Source of the DNA: Austropuccinia psidii
Taxonomy: Eukaryota; Basidiomycota; Pucciniomycetes; Pucciniales; Sphaerophragmiaceae
Direction: 5' to 3'
Length of the DNA stretch: 64,000 nucleotides
Assembly: GCA_023105745.1 (NCBI GenBank)
Contig: JALGQZ010000015.1
Coordinates: 21,587,499-21,651,498 of the forward strand
The first letter of the stretch is position 1. Each line of letters starts with the position of its first letter. The notes beneath the pieces are model-generated. The model searched no databases. It worked only from the letters and a program-made list of their open reading frames with translations, and had not been told where the DNA came from. Positions 1-10,552 of the stretch are shown here, piece after piece. The position numbers and the translations under genes are program-made.

Positions 1-673
1 TTTTGAATTCCTATTTAACTAATAATTAAGTCTTATATATAAGATATCCATCCTTTACCACTTCCTAATCTATTTTTTTCCATGTGATTAAAAAGAAATC
101 CCTATAAGTAACAAGAGCGCCTTTTTCCATTTTTTTTGGGTTTTATGATAGCTAATTTTCCCAAATTAATTGATGGAAGATTTAAGCTTTTTTTCTACCT
201 GAGAATGTTTTATTAGAGGGTATTTCAGTAAATTTCATTTTTTTCCCAACAAATTCTTTCAATTAATCCCTGAGCTCTATAAATATATATTATATGAAGT
301 ATTATATAAACTCTGGAGCTCAACAATTTTTCAATTAAATATTCTTTTCTTAATATTTTTAGTTTAATATTTAAATAGGTTATATTAAAAGAAAACTCCC
401 TTATGTTCAATTATCTGTTTTATTTTATTTCATTTAGTTTTAAAATACAAAAAATGCTTTTCTTGAAAAAAAAGTAAGGATCCTACTTTTAAGAGAAATT
501 ATCGTTAACACTTTCTATTGTATATAGAAATAAACATAAATATAAAGTATACATTGCTTATTGGATTCAAAATAAGCTTAATTTTAGATAATATTTTATA
601 ATAATTAATCAAATTCGTTCACTTTTTGGAATTTTTCTCCACATATTTTCATTGTGGTTTTTCTATTATACTA
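1..673. other. AT-rich sequence, no gene seen
   Basis: Only short open frames are present, with no recognisable domain and no splice-consistent extension. A loose inverted repeat around a GAGCTC site lies near 270-325. I see no RNA gene. Confidence 0.6.
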
Positions 674-681
674 TTAATTTA

Positions 682-704
682 GGGTGTTGGTAAACACACG
701 TAAG
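682..704 (+). repeat. Left terminal inverted repeat of the MULE
   Basis: The repeat contains the core ACACGTAAG and pairs with the complement of 5031-5053, with mismatches at positions 5 and 14. It directly abuts the TTAATTTA target duplication at 674-681. Confidence 0.9.
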
Positions 705-893
705 TGACCTTAATTTTCAAAAAAAATTCCTCAGGCTCAGTTTTGAGGATTTTTTTAATTTTTTTTTGCCATATCTTTCCCGACTTGGCATGTCAATAAG
801 CACAAATTTTTTCAAAATTTTTTTTTTTCCAAATTTCACAAATTTGGCCAATATGCCAAAATGGCATATTTTTTTCAAAAATTCATTTAAAAT

Positions 894-1255
894 CTTCCCA
901 CTTATGAATTTACTTAATTTTTTTTAAAATGAAGGGTTCAATGTGAAGAATAAAGCACCAGAATCCCATAATTTTGGGAATTTTTTTGGTTGGGACAAGT
1001 GAAGGCGCAAAAAGGGGTTTTTTTCAAATGTTTTTTCCCGTCATTGTAATATGCCTATTTTTAAAAGGTGAATTTAATAACTTCCCACTTATGAATTTCC
1101 TTCATTTTTTTTTTAAATTAAAGGGTTCAATCTGAACAATAAAGAACCAGAAGCTCATGAATTGGGAAAATTCTTTGGGTGAGACAACAAGTGAAGGCGC
1201 AATGAGTGTTTTTTTTTTTAACTGTTTTTTCTCTTGTGTGTAATATGAATATTTT
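894..1255. repeat. Imperfect ~175-bp tandem duplication in left subterminal MULE region
   Basis: The segment 894-1065 is repeated at about 1081-1255, an offset of 187 bp. Shared landmarks are CTTCCCACTTATGAATT, AAGGGTTCAAT, a run around AAAGAACCAGAA, and GTGAAGGCGCAA. It lies beyond the 3' end of the transposase gene and inside the left end of the element. Confidence 0.75.
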
Positions 1256-1369
1256 CAAGTACAACAGTTTCACAAGTTTGATAAAAAAAATGAGACTGAG
1301 GTGGGATTTAAGCAATAAATATGACTGAGGAGGGGGATAATTGGCATAAATTGTATATACAAAAATCAT

Positions 1370-4300
1370 TCAATCAGAATCAACCTCCAAAATAGTGGGT
1401 TTTTTCTGAGAGGGGGGAGGAAGATTGGACAAATACAACATTCTGTTTTTCTTAAATTTATCAGCCCACCCCAGGGCTTGTGGTTGGGCATGAATCTCCC
1501 AGATCACAGTAATGGGGGGGACAGGATAAACTTTAGAAATGATGATTTCCAAAGGAACAAAATGAGCACAACTATTCAAGAAGCAGATGAAAATGGGGGG
1601 ATTATCATTTGGAGGACAGAAATAAGGGAAAAAAGAAAAAGATTGGGCTGTGGAATGAAAGAAAACTGGTCTTTTATACTTATTTGCAATTGGATTCCCC
1701 ATGTCAGGCATGGACATCCACTTGCTTTTTGGAGCCTGGCCAACATCTTCATACCATTCAATTCTTTCCAAATAAGAGGATACTGAGGGAATTAAGGTGT
1801 TCATGGCTTCATAAAGGTCTTTATTTTGTTGAATTTCTTCAGCCAAGTCACCTCTGACATCAGCCCGTTGATCTTGAGTCTTGTAAATGAAGTGGGATAC
1901 TGTTCTGTAACCACAGTTTCCATCACCCTGGACATTGATGGCCTTGAAGGTGTATTTCAATATAAACTTGGGCAAGTCTTCTGAGCCAGTTATCTGATAA
2001 AATAAGTCCAAAAAATGACTAAATATCAAAATAAACAACATAAAATTACATTAAAAAGAATCAGAAACTCACAAACAGCTTGGATCATTCATCACTTGTG
2101 TGATAGTTGCTTTGACAATGCTCACAGGTCAAGTCAATTGCATCATAGATATTCAAACTGGTGGCAGGCTTGTGTGATTTTCTTTGTGATGTTTTGCTTC
2201 CAATTGCCAATCTTCTTGACCTTCTAAGGGTTACTTCTGATTTATTTAATTCAGGTGCTGAGGGTAGTGAATCTGATGAACTGATGGATTTAGATAATGA
2301 GTCCTCAGAATCTTCAGAATCTTCAGATGAGTCCACTTCCATAATTGGAGAGGGGACATTTGACTGGGATCTTGAAGTTGTTGTGCTGGTCACTTTTGAT
2401 GGGGGTCTTCCTCTTCTCTTGGATTGACTTTCAATAATTTCAAATCTTGAAGGTTCTCTTTTGTTTTTATTCTTGGATCCTTGGGGTCTTCCACGGATAT
2501 TCTTGCATTCTAGAGGGTCTTCATAATATTGATCATCCTCTTGACTCTTGGGAATTTGATCAAATGGGACTTTTCCAGTCAAAACATCTTGAAAATGCTG
2601 GAGTATTGGAGTGATTTCTGCCATTGGTCTTCGGAACAGGTCTTCCTCAATGTCTTCAAATATTTTCTTTGCTTCATTCTTTCTTTCTTTTTCAACACTT
2701 TGATCATCACCTTGAAAACCAGCCTGAGAAAAATATGACAAATAAAATCAGTTAATAAGAAAAATAATAATAAGAAGAAATTCAAAAACCCTCACAGGAA
2801 AATTCAAATGCCATTGAGGATGGAAGTCTGATAATTCAAGCCTTTGGCGCTTGGCAAATGCCTTTTGGGTCTTATGCTTGCAAGGAATGCCTTTATAATT
2901 GTTGTATTTGTTGGTGCATTTTTCATTTGGAGGAAATTTTGTTTTGAAATTTTCAAAGGCAATCTGAAGAGCATAATGAGACACCTTGCCATTGAGGGCA
3001 CAGATGTGTGGAGGAAAATTCTTGACATGGACAATCATTTCTTTGGAGATTCTGTTGATAATTTCAATAAATTGTTTTCTGAATGCCATGTGGAGTGCCC
3101 TGACTACCTCCAGGAGAGTACCAGTGGACTTTTGTAGCCAAAGTTTAACCATGGCATGGGCACCTTTAACTCTGGAGGTGGATCCCACACCCAGGTGGCA
3201 ATGGTGGTTGGTCCAGGCTGGCACATAATACTCCTTTAGAGGAAGCCAGGTATTTTCCAAATACTGCAAGACCTCAGCATTTTTAACTTGCTTTTAAAGC
3301 TTCTTCCAGTTGTCTTTGAAAGACTTTTCAGTGGGTGAATACATAAGCTGAGAAAAGAATCCCAAAGTCATTAATAAAGACAATAATAAGAAAAAAAGTG
3401 AAATAAAATGAAATAAAATGAAGAAGTATATTACTTGATTCCAAAGGCCCATAAAATTTTCAAAATCAGTTCCATGACCAATTTTATTCATGCAATGAGC
3501 AGATACATCCTTGTTGATGTGCCAAATGCATAGCATGACTTTGGAGTCTGGGAAGAGCTTCTTAATAGAGTTTTTCAAGGCCAGATCCCTGTCAATAACA
3601 ATAACTGGAGGGGGAACAAGATTGGTGTTGTTGAGGACCTTTTCAATGTATTGATTTAATGCCCAAGTATATGAAGTTTCATTTTCATTCTTCATCAAAC
3701 AAAAAGCCCCAGAAAAGGTCTTATTTGTTGAGCTGAATCCAACAATATGAAAAACGGGCATTTTGTACTTATTGGTTTTATAAGTACAATCCATAAGAAT
3801 GACATGAGGAAAGCCATGAAGAAGTTTTATGGCCAGGGGGTGAGTAGAAAACAAGGAGGTAATGTGTCCCTCAGAATCCCTTGCAGAGGACCAAACAAAA
3901 TTTTCTTCTTTGAGAGTGTCAATAAGAGCATCAATGGGCCTTCTGCCTTGCAGTTTGTCTTTCTTGATTTTCTTGACTTGGTTATAAATGTCTTGAAGGA
4001 TTACAGGCCTGTCAGACTCCCTCTGGCTGCATAATTGGGCCTGAATTTGCCTTGGCATTAGCAGTGATTCAGACATTTGAGCAATTTGGGATGTTTCTTG
4101 CTCATTGAATTTCCTGAAAGCAGGATGTGCCATGATATTTTCAGTGGCATCATGGCTATGTTCAGGATTTTTGACTTTAAGAGTCCAAATGGTACTCTTG
4201 GCATATTTCATGGCATAAAGTCTAAAAGGACAGTCAAGATTTCTTGAGGTGACTGTTTTGGAGGGGCTTTTGTTGGGATTTGGGGTGCCAGACCTGTCAC

Positions 4301-4439
4301 AACATATTTCAATTTGGTTGTGGGTCATATTGGACCTCAAGGTGGACACAGCATACCCCTGAGCCCTGGCAACATTATGCACATGTTGCCAAAGAAGCTC
4401 AAGGGTCTGAAATTCACCTTCAGTGGGGGGTTGAAGCAT
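1370..4439 (-). pseudogene. MULE transposase with C-terminal OTU cysteine protease, two in-frame stops
   Basis: The start ATG is at 4439. Three introns fit GT-AG rules and keep the frame: 3434-3348 (87 nt), 2795-2724 (72 nt) and 2072-1994 (79 nt). The product would be about 940 residues. Domain order: FAR1-like zinc-binding N-terminus (about 30-100, Cys/Cys/His-x-His ligands); MULE DDE core with D217 in LMDCTYK and D283 in VIDRDLALK, then CIWHINKD; a SWIM-like finger ending GIPCKHK; an acidic linker with an AT-hook (KRRGRPPSK); and an OTU fold with DGNCGYR (catalytic Cys near 1914) and HFVPLE (catalytic His near 1563). Defects: TAA at 3296-3294 (codon 353), TGA at 2087-2085 just before intron 3, and Lys at residue 396 in SRVKGAH, where MULE families normally carry the third acidic residue. 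OTU enzymes remove ubiquitin in other systems; its role in transposition here is unknown. The frame logic is strong; activity is unlikely. Confidence 0.88.
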
Positions 4440-5030
4440 TTTTTTAATGAAAATTATGTATAAAAGTAAAAAAAAGGGGGAACTGGGGGATTTGGAATGG
4501 GGTAAGAACCTTTCGAAATGTGAAAAAAAGGTGAAAAAAGGTGTGAAAAATGAACAGAAGTGGTTAAGAGTGACAGAAAGTGGTTTAAATGTGGGATTAA
4601 TTGATGAGGGATGGTAAAAAATTGAAAATTGAGAGGCTTGAAAGCAGGTTGTTGTGGTGTAAAATGCAGTCTTTGGGGGAAAAAAGAAAAAAAAGTGTGA
4701 AAAGCTTTGCAAAATGGCTTTGATAATGCTGTTTTTCCAAAAAAACCAATGGTTTGGGGTGGGGATAATGTGGATTATTGGGGTGTTTGAGCTTGTTTGT
4801 TTTTTTTGGGGGGGCTGGGCCAAAAAATCTGAAACGATTTGGAGTTAGAGAGGTTTTGTGGGGGAAAAACCTCTTTTGGGCATGTTTTGGCCCAATACAG
4901 GCCCAATGGTGTTTCATTTTTAATTAAAAATGGGCCCAGGGCACCCCTTACGTGTTTTTACCAAATTATGGCCAAAACACGTAAGTTTTTAGTAAAAACA
5001 CGTAAGCTCTTACGTGTTTTTACCAATTTG
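4440..5030. other. 5' leader and right subterminal region of the MULE
   Basis: This lies between the transposase ATG and the right terminus. It is G-rich on the plus strand near 4780-4880 and carries no second gene. The open frame continuing upstream of the ATG at 4439 is low in complexity, so I treat it as leader rather than coding. Confidence 0.55.
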
Positions 5031-5053
5031 CTTACGTGTTTTTACCAATACCC
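4949..5053. repeat. Subterminal array of the MULE terminal core motif
   Basis: The core CTTACGTGTTTTTACCA or its complement occurs at about 4949-4965, 4974-4985 (inverted, partial), 4992-5006 (inverted), 5009-5025 and 5031-5047. Repeated subterminal motifs are typical transposase-binding sites in several DNA transposon families. Only one copy is evident at the left end. Confidence 0.8.
5031..5053 (-). repeat. Right terminal inverted repeat of the MULE
   Basis: This is the mirror of 682-704 and is followed by the second TTAATTTA copy at 5054-5061. It is the outermost of several copies of the same core found inward to 4949. Confidence 0.9.
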
Positions 5054-5061
5054 TTAATTTA

Positions 5062-6010
5062 ATTCAATATTTTAAAGCAATTTAATCTTGACTTATTTTG
5101 AAATATATTTATTTGTTCATTGGAACAAAGAAAATTATATTTTTTTAAATTTCAAATCATTTTAATAATCTAACTGAGATATTAATTTTGCCTTTTTTTT
5201 CAATTAAATAAATTAATTTTCATCATTTCAATTTAAACCTTTTTTCTTTTATAATATCTTAAGTAACAGTCCCCCCTTAATGTTCTTTCTTCTGATACAA
5301 GCTCTCAAAAATGGGTATTATATTTAGAAGATTTTCTGGGTCAATTCTAATAGTATTGATTTTGAAGCTATGTATCATTTATATACCAAAAAAAAAACCT
5401 CAAATCATAACTATAATTGTAGAAGACAATCGGATGCAAGAGAATTCTCTGATAGTAAATTTGAGCCTCAGGATTGTTTTTATATAGCTAAAAGACAAAA
5501 AAAATATAAAAGGAAGAAATTTACTAAATTGAGAAAACGGAAGAATTAACATTGTTATTATAAAAACTAAAAAAATAAAAGCTTATTATGATATTTTTTA
5601 ATAAGTTGAATTTTTGGAATTAAATTCTTTTCTTTTTGGAGCTATATTAATCTCATTACACCATTGGATTCTCTATGTGAAAATACGTTGGATAACCTCT
5701 AGGAAAAAATTCTGTAACCTTAATTTATAGAAACTTGTACTAAGTTTTGAAGATTTACGGTATGAATATCTGAAATTAATCATTCTTGACCCTAAATCAC
5801 ACTAAATAAGTATCTAGCCATAATTCTTTTATAGAAAAATGAGGTGTTGTCTGTAGTTCAGATTTTCTAATAAATTAAAGTCTTTTCAATTTAGTTTTCA
5901 AAATCTATGTGTGTATTACAGAAAAACTTAATTTATATAGAAATAATTAATAGTTTCAGTTCTCCTCTGTTTTTTTCAAGTGAATTGAATATGCAGCCTT
6001 TCAATTATAT
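5062..6010. other. AT-rich spacer, nothing recognised
   Basis: Open frames are short and no domain, RNA gene or repeat boundary is visible. The 73-residue frame at 5907-6128 runs into the solo LTR relic and is not convincing. Confidence 0.5.
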
Positions 6011-7405
6011 TGTAAGATTTATTTTGGGATGGAGCTATAAAATATTAGTTAAAAGCTTAAACTGTAACTGTTGCATGTCTAATAGTATCATAAATAGTAA
6101 GTATAAAGCTGTTGGGGCTTTACTATAGACCTATACTGGTGGTGAGTGCTTCTGAAATCCCGGGATGCCATGATTATCAATTAGCTAACTATAATAACAG
6201 CCACAATAATCAATATTTTGATTCTAAATCTCAATTATTCAAGAGTATAGCTGTCTGTAATCAATTTTACTATTTAGATATGTAAGAGCAGGTTGGGGAT
6301 TCCTCTTTGGAGCAGGGGAAGGTCCCTTTTTATTCTTAAGATGTGTCAAAGGTCCTCTTCTCCTCACCACATTGAAAGAGTGAATTTTTTCTCACTCCAG
6401 AGTGTGGGCTTGTGGATTTGAAAGTCCTTTATTACCCTTTTTGGGATCAGACGTGGTTTCAAAACCACATCTGGTTGCTTTTCCCCAATACAGGGTGGGA
6501 ATTTTCTCCTAAGTCCTCACAGGCATTTTCTGACTGGCAAGACACATAGAAAGCTGTAAATCATGCATCAGTGGACCCCATATTAGTCATACTATGAGTT
6601 ATTGAAGTATAGACACACTTGTTTGTGTTTTTTACCCCTTACATTCAATTGTATCGGAGACTATCCCACAGTTTTTGGGATTTTTACCTTAAAACTGCCA
6701 TTTTTTGTCAGTTTGAAATATAGAGAGCTCAAAATTGGCTAATTTTTTATCCCTAGATGATTTCTACACAGTTCTTACTCATTTGGTATACCTAAAATTA
6801 ATTATGGCCAAGCTATACAAATTTCAAATTTCATTCTTAGAATATGGATTTTTGATCAATACTGTATTAATCTATTATCCTATATAACTTTCATTCTAGA
6901 GGTGATAAAGGGTCATGGAGGGTACCATTAGCAAGATCATATCCTTCTCTTTCTAAAAATATCTCACCTTAGTTATTTCACAATGAAACTGTGAAAACTA
7001 TAGAAGAGGTGCATATTTCATTCACCACTATTGTTCCTATAATTGGCTCTAAATTCTGTAATTTGGTTGCTAGTCCAATTTGGGTAGTACCATTTAATAA
7101 ACCTAATTCAGAGCTTAATTTGAACATTCAACTGATGGGGCTCTTTCTCTTTCTCTATATTTTACATTGAAGGTGAAAATTAAGGTTTATTCTCAGTTCT
7201 GTCTTTTAGCTGAAATCACCCTCTTATTACTTGTCCTATGTTTATGGGAGCTGTATATTTGGAATGAGGTTATTTTCCTCTCTATTTTTAATTCCATTGT
7301 GAGCTATTTTTTCTAAGGTCAATTTCAAGGGGAATATTTCTCTACCATTGGCTTATTGTATTTCTATCTCATTCTTGTGCTCTGTTTTTGAGTAACAGGC
7401 TGATA
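6011..7405. mobile_element. Degraded solo LTR, 1.4-kb family (copy 3)
   Basis: This segment aligns end to end with the solo LTRs at 50235-51638 (same orientation) and 10553-11958 (opposite orientation). Shared blocks include a GGTGAGTGCT block, the long palindrome near 6449-6472, and a terminal block ending CAGGCTGATA, where the other copies have GGCTGACA. The flanks TATAT and TATAG match at four of five bases. Length (about 1395 bp) agrees with the 1404-1406 bp of the intact copies. No protein-coding part is attached. Confidence 0.7.
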
Positions 7406-9359
7406 TATAGCACATGTGGAGTAATTAAAATGAAGTCAATTGTAATTATTAATTTTTGAAGTGGAAAAGGAATCATGGCTTCAAGGGTGCCAGACTCCCA
7501 CAACTTCCTTTCTACCAGATTTTCAATCTCAAAGTTAATTCAAACACTTATTGATTTTGGCCTTTAATTGAGCTTCAGGGTCTGTGAATTACTTGATGAT
7601 GAGATTCCTATATTAACAAGGTCATATTTAACCATTTTTGAGTGGATGAAACTGAACTAAAGTTAAAAACAGTTCCCAAAAACATCTCTAAGAACCTTAA
7701 AGAGTCTTTAAGCATATCATGAGGTGTTTTTAATACTTAAAACAAACTATTAATATAGTAATGGCTGGTTAATGGATCTAAAATGGCTTGAAAAAGCCTT
7801 TTTTGGTCTAAGAATGGGCTTAATTATTCCATAATTGAATGTTCTTTTTTCAATATTCTTCCATACCTTGTAAGAAGAAAACTTGAGGCTATACAGAATG
7901 TCTTCCTTTTCCCATTGTTTTTGTAATTTTGAAATCAATTCCTTTTATAATTAGCTTGATTACACTTGAACCAATAAAGGGAGGGTGCCAACCACCAACT
8001 TTAAATCATTCAAAACATTTTAGACATGTTAAAAAATCATTATGATCATTTTTTGTAACTTTTGATATTCTTTTAACACTTAAACAGCCCCTAAAGTGAG
8101 TTCAAGCATCTTTCATCATTCTAAACTTTGTCACTGTGGTTTCAAAATTTGCTCTTGCCATGTTTGGAATCTCCCTCTCTAAAAATCTCTTTAAATACAA
8201 TGTTCTGGTTTCAACTTCTTCATGTCCTACTCTCAACTAATTCAAAAATAATTATTGTAGAAATTGCTTTGTATCCTTTAATATCTCTTATGAAGTATTT
8301 TTAGATATATTTCTATTTTTGATAAAGCACTTTATTTTTATAATATTGTTTCCTATACTAATGGGTTCGATAAATAAATTTGGAAATTTTTCATTTAATA
8401 ACTTTCTAATTAAAGTTTCATATATACACATTAATGTAAATGTTCTGCCATAAAAGAACTCAACAAAATATCATCAGGAGAGATTTTGAATCAAATGAAT
8501 TTCCTTTATTAATATGAATAATAATTTTGATTCTCAATTCTTATTTTAATGAGCTTATTTAAAAAAAGGGTTGTCAAACTTATTTAAGTTTCCTTACAGA
8601 TTATACAGGTATAAAAGCCAATTCTTATCTTTTTATTTTACTCATTTGTTATTATTTCTTGAAGTTTGAATTTTTGACACAGCTTTCATAGTTTGAGAGA
8701 GTATTGATTCATAAAAAATATTAAAAGGTATATCAAAACACTATGAAGATAGGAAATTCAGTTGAAATATTGTATGTAGTTACATTAATTTACTAATTCC
8801 CTTCCAAAAGAAGCTCAACAAAACCTTATAAGTACTCTATTATCATTTTCTGGAATACTTTTGAGGTGAAAATTGAATTATTCTTTTGACTCGCATTTAA
8901 CTCTTATCAAATATTGTAGAATCTTAATTTTTTCAATTCAAAAATATATATGAGACTTTTCTTAGGAATTTTGAAAATATGTAAAAGGAATCAAAACATT
9001 ATTAGTTCTATAATAATTCACATTTCAAGTTTCCTTTTTCTTGGGAATTTCAGATTATTTTCCTGGAAATTTAACTTTTCCTATTTATAAAATATGTATA
9101 TATATAGAAATTGAAGTTTAATTAAAGAACAAATAATTTTCCTTCACAAACTTTATGCAGAGAACCCTCTTTTATTTGAGGATTTTGGGCGAAAAATTGC
9201 ATTAAAAACCCTTGTTTTTTGAATCAGAATCCTTCATATGATTCAAATTTGAATATATTTTTTTGAAAAAAACAAGGTGGTAATTTTCAAAGATCACTAT
9301 TTTAGGCTTAGATTCAAAATATATCCTTCTTTTGAAGATTAAAAAAAATCCATTTCAAT
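7406..9359. other. AT-rich spacer, nothing recognised
   Basis: No domain-bearing frame is present. The 62-residue minus frame at 7750-7938 has no recognisable features. Confidence 0.5.
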
Positions 9360-9671
9360 CCTCACTCATAGCCCATCTTCAGCTTCATCATCACTCTCAC
9401 CATTTAAGTAATTCCACACAAAATCTTATCAGATTCAAAAATAAAGGACCATACTTCCAATCTGAATAATTCAGGAAATCTTATAGCAGAAAACTATTTA
9501 ACAATAATAAATTGGCTTAAAAGCAAGAACAATTCAGAAACCTTTTTGGCTCTTCTGGAAATATATTTATTAGAAGGCTCCCATTATCCAAAAAAATCAT
9601 TTCAATTAATGTCCAATGAGGCTAGAAAAAAATCAAAAGAAAAATTGAAGATGACTCCCAAAAATATGAGG
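9360..9671 (+). other. Possible left fragment of a decayed coding sequence split by Gypsy-1
   Basis: An open frame from about 9546 up to the Gypsy-1 insertion point reads LALLEIYLLEGSHYPKK and continues lysine-rich. Less AT-biased, protein-like composition resumes on the other side of Gypsy-1 at 20701. I do not recognise the family. The two sides do not join in one frame and the right side has several TGA codons, so if it was a gene it had already decayed or lost frame. Confidence 0.3.
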
Positions 9672-10552
9672 GATTATGTCACAACCATGAATAATCACCC
9701 CCCAATGGGTGTTGCAGCAATTCTAGCCTGAACCCAGTTTATGGTCAGTTGGCCATATAATATGTTTATGGCCAATTTTTCCCTCTTTGTGCCCCATGGC
9801 CTCTTGGCCAGGTAACCCTTCCACTGGCCATGACCTGCATTCATTGGCCTTATTGGCCAATTCTCCACCTCACCAACCCCCAGGTCAGTATCCTTGTTTT
9901 TTGGCCTGGGGGTCATTGCCCCTCTAGCCACCACCAGGGCTCTTGGCCCAACCCCTTATATCATGGGGGCTTTGGCCTAAATGGCCCTTTTGGGACATTC
10001 AGGCTCCCTGCGGCCTCTATGGCCCGCCGGCCGTAATCCATGGCCCACGGTCCGCAGTCCATGGGACCATTAGGCCCCGTTTGGCCCAAAATCCAATGTT
10101 GCCAAAAGGGGCCAAGGGGGAATTTCATCAGCCCCAAGGCCAGGTGGGTACCAAACCACAAGTGGGCCCACCTGAGTCAGTTTTGGCCCCAAAACCCAAC
10201 CCACCCAGAAATGGCCAAAACACCTTAAGACCCAAAATTGGCCAAGAACCACAAGTGGCCACAATTCAGCCCATGGCCTCTGGAAACCACCAGAGGCCAC
10301 CATCTCAGCTCCAATAAAGGATTCCCCTCAAGTTCAGGGGAGGACATTTCCTTCCTCAATGCACCCTACACTCAAGGATCCAGGAGTGGTGCATATATTG
10401 TATAATATACCATTATGCACCATTTTTTCTCAGCAATCCAATGGTGATGTTTTCAGGAGAAAATTACCTGATTCCAAATAAAGTCCCCAATCCATAACCA
10501 ATTACAAAAGAGGATTTTTCAGCTATACAGTCTGGCAATTCCCTGGTGGCTA

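Larger units (their letters stand above)
682..5053 (-). mobile_element. Complete Mutator-like element (MULE) with OTU domain
   Basis: The element is bounded by inverted repeats 682-704 and 5031-5053, which match at 21 of 23 positions and begin with GGGTRTTGGTAAA. It is flanked by identical 8-bp direct repeats TTAATTTA at 674-681 and 5054-5061. MULEs usually make 8-11 bp target duplications, so ends and flanks agree. The only gene is on the minus strand (4439 down to 1370) and encodes a MULE transposase fused to an OTU protease. The gene has in-frame stops, so this copy is probably not autonomous. The perfect target duplication and recognisable ends suggest insertion was not ancient. Confidence 0.9.

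Noticed and set aside
1478..1857. Plus-strand frames over the OTU exon
   Set aside because: They are antisense shadows of the OTU coding exon, which has the conserved catalytic motifs.
3348..3434. Hydrophobic segment in the middle of the MULE transposase
   Set aside because: It is an in-frame 87-nt GT-AG intron. Removing it restores a normal transposase sequence.
4440..4823. N-terminal extension of the MULE protein upstream of 4439
   Set aside because: The extension is low-complexity (poly-Phe, poly-Lys) with no FAR1-like features. The ATG at 4439 begins just before the conserved region.
8360..8385. GGTTCGA word suggesting a tRNA gene
   Set aside because: No acceptor stem, D arm or anticodon arm can be folded around it. 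No tRNA or rRNA gene was found in the window.
10070..10303. Open frames on both strands in the GC-rich Gypsy-1 LTR block
   Set aside because: Several frames are open at once because GGCC-rich sequence has few stops. The matching block of the 3' LTR has deletions that break the frames.
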